This document shows, piece by piece, positions 7,254 through 14,043 of a stretch of 20,020 nt of DNA; the first letter of the stretch is position 1; the number at the start of each line of letters is the position of its first letter. The DNA is from Actinomycetota bacterium (GTDB taxonomy: Bacteria > Actinomycetota > Actinomycetes > Nanopelagicales > Nanopelagicaceae), in NCBI GenBank assembly GCA_947380835.1, contig CANCSL010000022.1, positions 1-20,020 of the forward strand, written 5' to 3'. The notes under the pieces were generated by a model. That model was given only the letters and a program-made list of their open reading frames with translations, had not been told where the DNA came from and made no database searches. A program made the translations under genes and the position numbers.

Positions 7254-8111
7254 ATGGCCGATCGTCACAATCGCGATATAGATAGGCAGCTCGCTCCGTT
7301 GCCCGAACCGCTCGCGGTTACCTGCATCGATGCGCATGCTCACCTGGAAATTGTCACCAATTCTGAACCTGATTCACCCGAAGTTGCTCAAATTCTCTCC
7401 GATGCCGCCTCGGTTGGAATTGATCGAGTTGTACAGGTGGGTTACTCAGCCGAGCAATCGCGCTGGTGCGTCAAATGCGCCGAGTCATTTCCTGGAGTGG
7501 TTCTAGCCGCTGTTGCGTTGCATCCCAACGAAGCGCCCGTCGTTGCAGACTTGGAAGCAGATTTAGCCTTTATTGAAGAGCTTGCCTTGCATCCCAGGGT
7601 TCGCGCTATTGGTGAGACAGGTCTGGATTTCTTTCGAACTCCACCGGAATTGCAAGATCGCCAAAAATACTCGTTTAAGCGCCATATCGAATTGGCGAAG
7701 CGAGTTAACAAGGCGCTAGTTATTCACGATCGAGATGCCCATCGTGCAGTTCTGGATGTATTAGATGAAGTTGGTGCTCCAGAAATAACGATTTTCCATT
7801 GCTATTCCGGCGATGCCGAAATGGCTCGTGAATGTATCGAGAAGGGTTACATCCTTTCTTTTGCCGGCACCGTCACTTTCAAGAATGCTCCTGAACTTCG
7901 CGAAGCTGTAAAATTGGTGCCAGTAAATCAACTGCTCGTAGAAACAGATTCACCGTTTCTAGCGCCCTCACCTCATCGGGGATCGCTCAACACCCCAGCC
8001 CAGATTCCAACGATTTTGCGGGCTGTTGCTTTAGAACGAGGCGAAGATGTCAACGAATTGGCCGCAGCCATAACTCAGAATTGTTTACGTATCTTTGGGT
8101 CGTTCGAATAA
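7254..8111 (+). CDS. tatD: TatD family metal-dependent hydrolase
   Basis: The 285-residue product is a TatD-type amidohydrolase-fold metalloenzyme; family members act as 3'-5' exonucleases or DNases in DNA quality control. All metal-site motifs are present in order: DAHAHL (His28 and His30), ALHPNE, GETGLDFF (the bridging Glu), the histidine of VIHDRDAH, the histidine of FHCYSG, and VETDSPFLAPSPHRG with the catalytic Asp. About 22 residues precede the first motif, slightly more than in compact homologues, but the ATG has a well-placed -10 hexamer, so the start is supported. Its stop overlaps the ksgA start (TAATG), suggesting coupling. Relatives such as M. tuberculosis have rpfB between tatD and ksgA; it is absent here. 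Confidence 0.95.
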   Translation: MADRHNRDIDRQLAPLPEPLAVTCIDAHAHLEIVTNSEPDSPEVAQILSDAASVGIDRVVQVGYSAEQSRWCVKCAESFPGVVLAAVALHPNEAPVVADLEADLAFIEELALHPRVRAIGETGLDFFRTPPELQDRQKYSFKRHIELAKRVNKALVIHDRDAHRAVLDVLDEVGAPEITIFHCYSGDAEMARECIEKGYILSFAGTVTFKNAPELREAVKLVPVNQLLVETDSPFLAPSPHRGSLNTPAQIPTILRAVALERGEDVNELAAAITQNCLRIFGSFE

Positions 8112-8947
8112 TGATTTCCCTCCTCGGAGCAGCAGAGATTCGCGAGATTGCTGGCCGCATTGGAGTTTTACCCACGAAGAAGTTAGGTCAAAATTTCGTC
8201 GTCGACCCGAATACCTGTCGGCGCATTGTGAAGAGCGCAGATGTACAAAGCGAAGATGTGGCGCTAGAAATTGGCCCTGGTCTAGGTTCGCTCACCCTTG
8301 CCCTCATGGAGGTAGCGAAAAAAGTCATTGCCATCGAAATCGACGATCGGCTCGCACTTGAGTTACCGGTCACCGCAGAACGTCACGGTTTCGATCCGAA
8401 AAATCTTGAGGTGATTAATCGCGATGCGCTGCAAGTAAATGAGATTGCGGGCGATCCGACGGTGTTGGTGGCTAACCTGCCTTACAACGTTTCAGTTCCG
8501 GTGCTGCTCAACATCTTGGAGAAGTTTCCATCCATTCGTTCCGGCGTTGTCATGGTCCAGAGCGAAGTAGCAGATCGCTTAGTGGCCAGCCCTGGCACCA
8601 AAAGCTATGGATCGCCATCTGTAAAAGCCACCTGGTGGGCGGATTTGAATTCAGCAGGAACCGTTGCTCGCTCGATTTTTTGGCCAATTCCCAACGTGGA
8701 TTCTTCGCTGGTGCGTTTTGTGCGCCACGAACCAGCAGGAAGCGAAGAATTACGCAAGATCACTTTTTCGTTGATTGATGCAGCTTTTGCCCAACGTCGA
8801 AAGATGCTTCGTGGCGCGCTTTCAGAAATATTGGGAGCAGGCGCCAGTGATCTGCTCACGACCGTTGGAGTTAATCCAACCTTGCGCGGCGAGGCGTTGT
8901 TGCTTGAGGACTACCTCCGCATTGCTCGATCCTTGCAATCCAAGTAA
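8111..8947 (+). CDS. rsmA: 16S rRNA (adenine1518/1519-N6)-dimethyltransferase
   Basis: The 278-residue product is KsgA/RsmA, which uses SAM to dimethylate A1518 and A1519 of 16S rRNA late in 30S assembly. Visible are KKLGQNFVVD (about 23-32), the SAM loop EIGPGLGSLT (about 53-62), acidic EIDDRL, the catalytic NLPY at 122-125, VQSEVADRL, YGSPSV, FWPIPNVDSSLVR, and the RNA-binding helix FAQRRKMLRGAL. I start it at the ATG at 8111, which overlaps the tatD stop in TAATG. An in-frame TTG at 8081 would add ten residues that do not resemble the family and lie inside tatD. No -10 hexamer is placed for this gene, so it is likely co-transcribed with tatD. Confidence 0.95.
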   Translation: MISLLGAAEIREIAGRIGVLPTKKLGQNFVVDPNTCRRIVKSADVQSEDVALEIGPGLGSLTLALMEVAKKVIAIEIDDRLALELPVTAERHGFDPKNLEVINRDALQVNEIAGDPTVLVANLPYNVSVPVLLNILEKFPSIRSGVVMVQSEVADRLVASPGTKSYGSPSVKATWWADLNSAGTVARSIFWPIPNVDSSLVRFVRHEPAGSEELRKITFSLIDAAFAQRRKMLRGALSEILGAGASDLLTTVGVNPTLRGEALLLEDYLRIARSLQSK

Positions 8948-8953
8948 AACCGA

Positions 8954-8959
8954 TACGCT
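8954..8959 (+). promoter_or_regulatory. Candidate -10 box for ispE
   Basis: TACGCT lies in the 15-base gap between ksgA and ispE. It is three bases before the ATG at 8963 and six bases before the in-frame GTG at 8966. If this hexamer works as at other genes here, the message would begin at the GTG. Confidence 0.35.
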
Positions 8960-8962
8960 TTT

Positions 8963-9886
8963 ATGGTGAAATTAAATGGTGTGGTTGTCCGAGTTCCGGG
9001 CAAGGTAAACCTGCACCTAGGTGTTGGCCCGCTAGATCCCGATGGCTACCACGAAGTCACCACTGTCTTTCAAGCAATTTCGCTTTATGACGATGTCACC
9101 ATCAAGCACGGTGAGCCCGGGCAAGGAATTGTTTTAACACTTTCAGGTTCGACCTCCATGGGCGTTCCCGTCGATTCCAGCAATCTAGCTTTTCGCGCCG
9201 CCGAACTTATGACCGATCGCTATGACCTCTCCAAAGATCTTTCCATTCATCTCAAGAAAGAGATCCCCGTTGCCGGTGGCATGGCCGGTGGCAGCGCCGA
9301 CGCTGCGGGAGTTCTCGTGGGAATCGATGCGCTATTTGATGTGGGGCTGTCTCGAGATGAGATGGAGCGAATTGCCGCAGAGCTAGGAAGTGACGTTCCT
9401 TTTTCAATTTCCGGTGGAATTTGTATCGGCACTGGTCGAGGCGATCGCATCACTCCCGCCCTGAGCCGTGGCACCTATCACTGGGTCTTGGCTCTCTCTG
9501 GCCACGGTCTTTCCACCCCGGCCGTTTATGGCGAATGTGATCGACTACGTGAAGGCATGCCCATCGCCCGACCCCAGGTCAGCGAAGCGATGATGCAATC
9601 CCTGCGTGCAGGTGACCCTAAGGCGGTTGGTAAGGCGCTGGCAAATGACTTACAAGCCGCAGCCTGTTCGCTGCGCCCAGCCTTGCGTTTAGTCCTAGAT
9701 GTAGGCCTGGAATATGGTGCCTTGGGCGGCATAGTTTCTGGGTCTGGTCCCACCGTTGCCTTTTTGGTAGACGATGAAGAGAAGGCGCTAGATCTCACGG
9801 TGGCTCTGAGTGCCAGTGGGGTCGTCTCCGGAGTCATTCGAGCCAATGGTCCAACCCATGGCGCCCGAGTGGTCGAGACCCTCTAG
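8963..9886 (+). CDS. ispE: 4-diphosphocytidyl-2-C-methyl-D-erythritol kinase
   Basis: The 307-residue GHMP-superfamily kinase phosphorylates CDP-methylerythritol with ATP, the fourth step of the MEP route to isoprenoids (precursors for polyprenyl carriers, including the PMT mannose donor, and for carotenoids and quinones). Motif 1 is VPGKVNLHLGVG with Lys14, followed by DGYHEVTTVFQAISLYD. The glycine-rich ATP loop is IPVAGGMAGGSADAAG (about 101-116), then ELGSDVPFSISGG with the catalytic Asp. Motif 3, GGIVSGSGPTVAFLV, is near residue 255. Length is normal. The start may be ATG 8963 or the next codon but one downstream frame position, GTG 8966; the difference is one residue. Next to ksgA as in many actinobacteria. 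Confidence 0.95.
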   Translation: MVKLNGVVVRVPGKVNLHLGVGPLDPDGYHEVTTVFQAISLYDDVTIKHGEPGQGIVLTLSGSTSMGVPVDSSNLAFRAAELMTDRYDLSKDLSIHLKKEIPVAGGMAGGSADAAGVLVGIDALFDVGLSRDEMERIAAELGSDVPFSISGGICIGTGRGDRITPALSRGTYHWVLALSGHGLSTPAVYGECDRLREGMPIARPQVSEAMMQSLRAGDPKAVGKALANDLQAAACSLRPALRLVLDVGLEYGALGGIVSGSGPTVAFLVDDEEKALDLTVALSASGVVSGVIRANGPTHGARVVETL

Positions 9887-9909
9887 CCAGCCCGAACGCC
9901 TCTGCCGTT

Positions 9910-9938
9910 TTGGACGATTCCAAGAAATAAGAGAGAAT
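9910..9938 (+). promoter_or_regulatory. Candidate promoter for tRNA-Gln
   Basis: TTGGAC (9910-9915) and GAGAAT (9933-9938) are separated by 17 bases, a standard sigma-70-type spacing, and the -10 box ends six bases before the mature tRNA 5' end. It fills the 58 bp gap after ispE. Assignment is by pattern only. Confidence 0.5.
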
Positions 9939-9944
9939 TCAGGT

Positions 9945-10016
9945 TCCGCCATTGTGTAGTGGCTAGCACATGGGCCTTTGAAGCCCAGGGTCCAGGATCG
10001 ATACCTGGTGGCGGAG
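9945..10016 (+). tRNA. tRNA-Gln (anticodon TTG)
   Basis: The 72-base gene folds as a cloverleaf. Acceptor TCCGCCA pairs with TGGCGGA, the short D stem is GTGT/GCAC, and the anticodon stem TGGGC/GCCCA holds loop CTTTGAA with anticodon TTG, which reads CAA glutamine codons. The T arm is CCAGG-ATCGATA-CCTGG and the discriminator is G. CCA is not encoded (the next bases are CGA). The final 11 bases recur twice just downstream, described as a repeat below. Confidence 0.94.
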
Positions 10017-10092
10017 CGATAAGCGAAGCCGCCCGAGAACAATGGTGGCGGAGCGATAAGCGAAGCCGCCACGAAGGCAAAGGTGGCGGAGC
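10006..10092 (+). repeat. Short direct repeats copying the tRNA-Gln 3' end
   Basis: A 28-base unit at 10006-10033 recurs without mismatch at 10043-10070, and a shorter 11-base version is at 10082-10092; the period is 37-38 bases. The unit opens with the last 11 bases of tRNA-Gln (TGGTGGCGGAG) and ends with GAAGCCGCC. Each full copy can form a hairpin. In copy 2 GTGGCGG (10045-10051) pairs perfectly with CCGCCAC (10066-10072) around a 14-base loop. In copy 1 the arm GGCGG belongs to the tRNA acceptor stem. No run of T follows, so these are poor terminators. Copy 1 overlaps the tRNA. Possible origins are slipped duplication, a relic of an integration site or a REP-like dispersed element. Confidence 0.9.
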
Positions 10093-10175
10093 CAGAGACT
10101 TGCTTTAGGTAGATAGGCTTAACCCGAAGTACCAACCCACTTTTTAAGCGCGATAAGCAGGGTAGGAGCCGTTCA
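10093..10175 (+). promoter_or_regulatory. Upstream region and ribosome-binding site of glmU
   Basis: Between the repeats and glmU the sequence holds a possible -10 hexamer TAGGCT at 10114-10119 without a convincing -35, and a clear Shine-Dalgarno AGGAG at 10164-10168, seven bases before the TTG start. Unlike most genes in the window, glmU is therefore read from a leadered message. The Shine-Dalgarno supports the TTG start; the promoter part is weak. Confidence 0.45.
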
Positions 10176-11630
10176 TTGAACCGACTTAATGTCGCAATTG
10201 TCCTCGCCGCAGGCGAAGGCACTCGCATGAAATCGGCAACGCCCAAAGTACTTCACACCATCGCTGGAAAGACGATTATTAATCACGTCCTGGAAGCGAT
10301 CGAACCACTATCGGCTGAATATCTACGTGTCGTTGTCGGAGCGCATCGCGAGGCTGTCGAAAACCATGTGCATGAGATTTCTCCAGCAGCTTCCACTATT
10401 TTTCAAGCAGAGCGAAATGGCACGGGCCACGCAGTTCAGATTGCGCTCGAGGGATTAAGCGCAACTGGCACGGTATTGATATTGGCTGGCGATACACCGT
10501 TGATTACTTCAGATACTTTGGTGGATTTTTACGCCGCACATCTCGAAGGCCAAAACGATGTTTCGGTGCTGACGGCGTTGTTACCTGACCCTTTTGGTTA
10601 TGGTCGAATTTTACGCGATGAGTCTGGTGCGCTCGCAGGAATTGTTGAAGAACGTGATGCTGATGAAGATGAGCAACTCATTGAAGAAGTAAACACCGGT
10701 ATATATCTTTTTGATCTTGATGCGCTTCGTAACGCTATCTCGCAGATAACCACTGATAATTCTCAAGGTGAGCTTTACCTGACCGACGTCATATCTTTAA
10801 TTCATGTATCAGGTGGATCGACTGCAGCCATTCTCACTACCGATTACACCGAAACATTGGGCATCAACGACCGCGGTCAACTTGCTGAAGCTTGGGCCAT
10901 CATGCGCGATCGCATCAATGAATTTCATATGCAATCTGGGGTCGCCATCGTCGACCCAACGACTACCTGGATCGATGCTTCAGTCACCATCGAGGCGGAC
11001 GCCACGATTTATCCAGGCACTGCGCTATTGGGAGAAACTCATATTTCTACCTGCGCAATTATTGGACCCCGTTCAACTTTGACCGATGTCCGAGTCGGCG
11101 CTGGCGCCTCTGTTATCGAATCCAACTGCGCTGGCTCCGATATTGGGGCTGGAGTAAAAGTTGGCCCTTACAGTTTCTTGCGAGCCGGAACAGTGTTGGG
11201 GGATAACTCCAAGGCTGGAGCATTTGTTGAAATTAAGAATTCCACCGTGGGTGAAGGTTCGAAGGTCCCTCACCTTTCCTACGTGGGCGATGCCACCATC
11301 GGCAAGGGAACCAATATTGGTGCTGCCACCATATTTGTGAACTATGACGGCGTGACAAAGAACCGAATCGAAATTGGCGATCAAGTCCGCATTGGTAGCG
11401 ACACTATGTTGGTCGCACCTATATCAGTAGGTGACGGTGCTTACACCGCCGCCGGTTCAGTTATTACCGAAGATGTTCCGGCCGGCTCTATGGGCGTGGC
11501 TCGTGCTCGGCAGCGAAATATTTTAGGATGGGTTCTACGAAAAAGATCTGGCACCAAATCGGCTGAAGTCGCACTGCGAGCGGGCGCAAGCGAATCGGCA
11601 CCACAAAAGGAAAACGGGGAACAAGCATGA
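10176..11630 (+). CDS. glmU: Bifunctional UDP-GlcNAc pyrophosphorylase / GlcN-1-P acetyltransferase
   Basis: The 484-residue product makes UDP-N-acetylglucosamine for peptidoglycan in two steps: acetylation of glucosamine-1-phosphate by the C-terminal domain, then uridyl transfer by the N-terminal domain. The nucleotidyltransferase loop VLAAGEGTRMKSATPKVLH is at about 10-28, with AERNGTGHAVQIAL and ILAGDTPLI after it. The left-handed beta-helix starts near residue 265, and EIKNSTVGEGSKVPHLSYVG contains the catalytic His. NYDGVTKNRIEIGD and SVITEDVPAGSMGVAR are the acetyl-CoA site region. The start is TTG, backed by a Shine-Dalgarno. Its TGA stop overlaps the prs ATG by four bases (ATGA), so the two are an operon, as in many Gram-positive bacteria. 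Confidence 0.97.
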   Translation: MNRLNVAIVLAAGEGTRMKSATPKVLHTIAGKTIINHVLEAIEPLSAEYLRVVVGAHREAVENHVHEISPAASTIFQAERNGTGHAVQIALEGLSATGTVLILAGDTPLITSDTLVDFYAAHLEGQNDVSVLTALLPDPFGYGRILRDESGALAGIVEERDADEDEQLIEEVNTGIYLFDLDALRNAISQITTDNSQGELYLTDVISLIHVSGGSTAAILTTDYTETLGINDRGQLAEAWAIMRDRINEFHMQSGVAIVDPTTTWIDASVTIEADATIYPGTALLGETHISTCAIIGPRSTLTDVRVGAGASVIESNCAGSDIGAGVKVGPYSFLRAGTVLGDNSKAGAFVEIKNSTVGEGSKVPHLSYVGDATIGKGTNIGAATIFVNYDGVTKNRIEIGDQVRIGSDTMLVAPISVGDGAYTAAGSVITEDVPAGSMGVARARQRNILGWVLRKRSGTKSAEVALRAGASESAPQKENGEQA

Positions 11631-12607
11631 GCGAACTTCGGCTTACATCGGAAAAGCGTCTGCGCCTATTTGCAGGTCGCGGATACCCAGAACTCGCTGA
11701 AGATGTCGCCGCCGAACTCGGCATTCCGTTAACCCCAACCTCCGCTTACGATTTTGCAAATGGTGAAATCTTTGTTCGTTTCGAAGAGAGTGTTCGTGGA
11801 AGCGACGCCTTCGTTCTACAAAGCCATGCTGCCCCCGTTAACAAGCAGATCATGGAACAACTCATCATGGTCGATGCCCTCAAGCGTGCTTCTGCAAAAC
11901 GAATCACGGTAGTCGCGCCTTTCTACGGCTATGCCCGCCAGGATAAGAAACACCGCGGACGCGAGCCCATCTCAGCTCGATTGATGGCCGATCTCTTCAA
12001 GACTGCCGGCGCCGATCGTCTGATGGTTGTTGATCTTCATACGGCACAAATTCAAGGCTTCTTTGATGGACCAGTCGATCACCTCTTTGCACTGCCTCTT
12101 CTTGCAAACTATGTCGGCAGCAAGGTTGATCGTTCTCGCCTCACCATCGTCTCTCCTGACTCAGGTCGAGTACGCGTTGCCGAACGTTGGTCCGATTTGC
12201 TCGGTGGCTGCCCCATCGCCTTTATTCACAAGACTCGCGATCCTCGCATCCCTAACGAGTCCGTGACCGGTCGCGTGGTCGGAGATGTCCAAGGTCAGAC
12301 TTGCGTCGTCATCGATGACATGATCGATACTGCAGGCACCATTACCAAAGCAGTGGATGCTCTCTTCGACGAAGGCGCCAAGGATGTCATTGTTGCAGCG
12401 ACCCACGCGGTTCTCTCGGGCCCAGCAGTCGAACGCTTAAAGAATTCGCGTGTCAGCGAAGTCGTTGTTACCGACACTCTTCCTATCCCCGAGGAATGTC
12501 GCTTCGACAACTTGACTGTGCTTTCGATCGCCCCGCTATTAGCTCGCGCTATTCGCGAAGTCTTCGAAGACGGCTCAGTCACCAGCCTTTTTGATGGCCA
12601 CAGTTAA
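11627..12607 (+). CDS. prs: Ribose-phosphate pyrophosphokinase
   Basis: The 326-residue enzyme makes 5-phosphoribosyl-1-pyrophosphate from ribose-5-phosphate and ATP, feeding nucleotide, histidine and tryptophan synthesis. It shows the flexible-loop region PFYGYARQDKKHRGREPISARL, the metal-binding VVDLHTAQIQGFFDGPVDHL, and the PRPP-binding loop VVIDDMIDTAGTI at about 226-238. DFANGEIFVRFEESVRG near the N-terminus is the usual conserved segment. Length is standard for the class I enzyme. The ATG overlaps the glmU stop by four bases, implying translational coupling. Confidence 0.97.
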   Translation: MSELRLTSEKRLRLFAGRGYPELAEDVAAELGIPLTPTSAYDFANGEIFVRFEESVRGSDAFVLQSHAAPVNKQIMEQLIMVDALKRASAKRITVVAPFYGYARQDKKHRGREPISARLMADLFKTAGADRLMVVDLHTAQIQGFFDGPVDHLFALPLLANYVGSKVDRSRLTIVSPDSGRVRVAERWSDLLGGCPIAFIHKTRDPRIPNESVTGRVVGDVQGQTCVVIDDMIDTAGTITKAVDALFDEGAKDVIVAATHAVLSGPAVERLKNSRVSEVVVTDTLPIPEECRFDNLTVLSIAPLLARAIREVFEDGSVTSLFDGHS

Positions 12608-12621
12608 GAAGACGAAAAGAA

Positions 12622-13248
12622 TTGCTAAATAGTCTTCATCCCACGAAACAGACGCTTATCAAGAGCGCCGTAAAGTTCTTGGAAACGACCGCCCCGGAAG
12701 ACATTACTGGCGAGCAGATTCTGGCAGATTCCGGAATATCTAAAGGTTCTTTGTATCACCACTTTGCAGATTTTCCGGATCTCATTGAACATGCACAGGT
12801 TTACATGTTCTCTCGTTATGTCGGATTTTCAGTCGAAGCGATTAATACCCTGCTTCATAACGCCAAAGACCGAGAAAGCGTTCTCAAAGGGTTGCAAGAA
12901 ATTACACGTGCGTCACAATCTCCCAACTTAAATCGAATGCGCTCAATTCGTATTAGCGCCATCGCCAAATCAATTCGTATTGAACGCATGCGAATATTGG
13001 TGGGGGTAGAACAAGAACGTTTGACCGAAGCACTGGCCGACCTTTTCCGCGAAAGCCAAGAACGTGGTTGGGGCAATCCACGGCTTGATCCAAAGACGGT
13101 TGCCGTATTTATTCAGTCGTACACGATCGGCAAAGTTCTCGATGATTTAACCCCTACTCACATGGATGAAGAAAAGTGGTATCTGCTGATCGATACAATT
13201 TTGGCCAACGTCCTCTTTCCTCCCGGCCTCAAGGCAGTTGATGCCTAA
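12622..13248 (+). CDS. TetR-family regulator (first of a tandem pair)
   Basis: The 208-residue product has an N-terminal TetR helix-turn-helix (EQILADSGISKGSLYHHFADFPDLIEHA, about 34-61) and an all-helical ligand or dimer domain behind it. It is clearly paralogous to the next gene. Shared are ISKGS-YHHF-DFP in the DNA-binding part and, near the C-terminus, ERGWGNP-LDP-TV-VF-Q, LTP--MD and LID. The ligand is unknown. The start is TTG at 12622 after a purine-rich but weak Shine-Dalgarno, 14 bases after the prs stop; I see no better in-frame start. Its TAA overlaps the ATG of the next gene (TAATG). M. tuberculosis has a single TetR gene (Rv1019) between glmU and mfd, possibly a relative. Confidence 0.85.
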   Translation: MLNSLHPTKQTLIKSAVKFLETTAPEDITGEQILADSGISKGSLYHHFADFPDLIEHAQVYMFSRYVGFSVEAINTLLHNAKDRESVLKGLQEITRASQSPNLNRMRSIRISAIAKSIRIERMRILVGVEQERLTEALADLFRESQERGWGNPRLDPKTVAVFIQSYTIGKVLDDLTPTHMDEEKWYLLIDTILANVLFPPGLKAVDA

Positions 13249-13892
13249 TGGACTTCAAGAATTGGTCTAGTCCCATCGTCGGTAATTCTCACCCAACTAG
13301 AGATTTGCTCATAGAAAAAGTCATCTTCCTTATGGCATCTCGTCCACTTGAAGAAATCACTAGCGAGCTCGTTATTGAAGAGTCTGGTATTTCAAAAGGT
13401 TCGATGTATCACCACTTTAAAGATTTCCCTGAACTCTTGGAATTTTCGTACGTTGAGATTTTTGCTCGGCTTGCTGCCGGCCAACTCAACGCACTCAACG
13501 GAGTTTTGCTGGGCTCGAGTACGCGCGAAGAATTCCTCACGGGATTGCGCTCAATAACGCACGGCAGTTCTGATCCGGCTTTGGTTGCACTTCGCCTTGC
13601 TCGAGTCACGGCTATTGCAAATGCACTGAGCAGTCCGCGCATGGGAGCCATGATTGGTGTGGTGCAGGAAAGTCTTACTCACGAACTTTCTAAATATTTC
13701 GAAGAAGTCCAAAAACGCGGCTGGGGAAATCCAGATCTCGACCCAATGACGGTTTCGGTCTTTGTACAGGCTTACATTGTGGGTTCGGTTGTGGATCTCC
13801 TCACCCCAAGCCGGATGGATTTTGAAGCCTGGGTATATCTAATCGATCAGGTCTTGGGTGTGGTGCTAGTTGGGCAAACCGAGGCTGATTAA
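13248..13892 (+). CDS. TetR-family regulator (second of a tandem pair)
   Basis: The 214-residue product has the same layout as its upstream neighbour: helix-turn-helix SELVIEESGISKGSMYHHFKDFPELLEF (about 41-68) and a helical C-terminal domain with KRGWGNPDLDPMTVSVFVQAY and LLTPSRMDFEAWVYLIDQVL. The two proteins share many identities across their whole length, so they arose by tandem duplication. The recognition helix ISKGS(L/M)YHHF is almost unchanged, so they may read the same operator or form heterodimers. Neither is next to a transporter or enzyme gene of the usual TetR target type. It ends with tandem stops (TAATAG). Confidence 0.87.
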   Translation: MDFKNWSSPIVGNSHPTRDLLIEKVIFLMASRPLEEITSELVIEESGISKGSMYHHFKDFPELLEFSYVEIFARLAAGQLNALNGVLLGSSTREEFLTGLRSITHGSSDPALVALRLARVTAIANALSSPRMGAMIGVVQESLTHELSKYFEEVQKRGWGNPDLDPMTVSVFVQAYIVGSVVDLLTPSRMDFEAWVYLIDQVLGVVLVGQTEAD

Positions 13893-13921
13893 TAGCAAAT
13901 CACGCTGCTTTTATGGGGGAT

Positions 13922-13951
13922 TTGTTGAAACCCCTGGAAGTTCGATAACCT
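13922..13951 (+). promoter_or_regulatory. Candidate promoter for rplY-pth
   Basis: TTGTTG (13922-13927) and TAACCT (13946-13951) are 18 bases apart, which would start a transcript near 13958 and give rplY a leader of about 86 bases. The -35 overlaps a hairpin made by GGGG (13916-13919) plus TTT pairing with AAA plus CCCC (13928-13934), with one bulged A; that hairpin lacks a T-run and is not a clear terminator. Confidence 0.45.
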
Positions 13952-13957
13952 TCAGGC

Positions 13958-14043
13958 TCGTTCCGGCGAGGGATAGTTAATTATCCGTAATCGACGGGTT
14001 GCTCTCCTGGGACGTGTTTGTCCAATAACGAGGAGATTTTAAA
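13958..14043 (+). promoter_or_regulatory. Structured leader of rplY with sequestered Shine-Dalgarno
   Basis: The Shine-Dalgarno AGGAG (14031-14035) lies eight bases before the rplY ATG. It is part of AGGAGA (14031-14036), which is exactly complementary to TCTCCT at 14003-14008. Inside that pair GGAC (14010-14013) and GTCC (14020-14023) form a second stem, so the whole can fold as one hairpin hiding the ribosome-binding site. Upstream, GGATA and TATCC around 13980-13986 form a further small hairpin. This suggests translational control, perhaps autogenous; no known riboswitch class is recognised. Confidence 0.5.

Noticed and set aside
8081..8110. TTG at 8081 as the ksgA start
   Set aside because: The extra ten residues do not resemble the family and lie inside tatD; ATG at 8111 in a TAATG overlap gives the normal N-terminus.
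10045..10072. Hairpin as a rho-independent terminator of tRNA-Gln
   Set aside because: The 7 bp stem has a 14-base loop and is followed by ACGAAGG without a run of T.
10006..10092. Possible CRISPR array next to tRNA-Gln
   Set aside because: There are only two full copies and a fragment, the spacing sequences are about 9-11 bases, the unit contains the tRNA end, and no cas gene is present.
9788..10246. Minus-strand open frame of 152 codons over the ispE end, tRNA-Gln and the glmU start
   Set aside because: It would run antisense through a tRNA gene and the repeat array; the translation resembles no protein family and is explained by chance.
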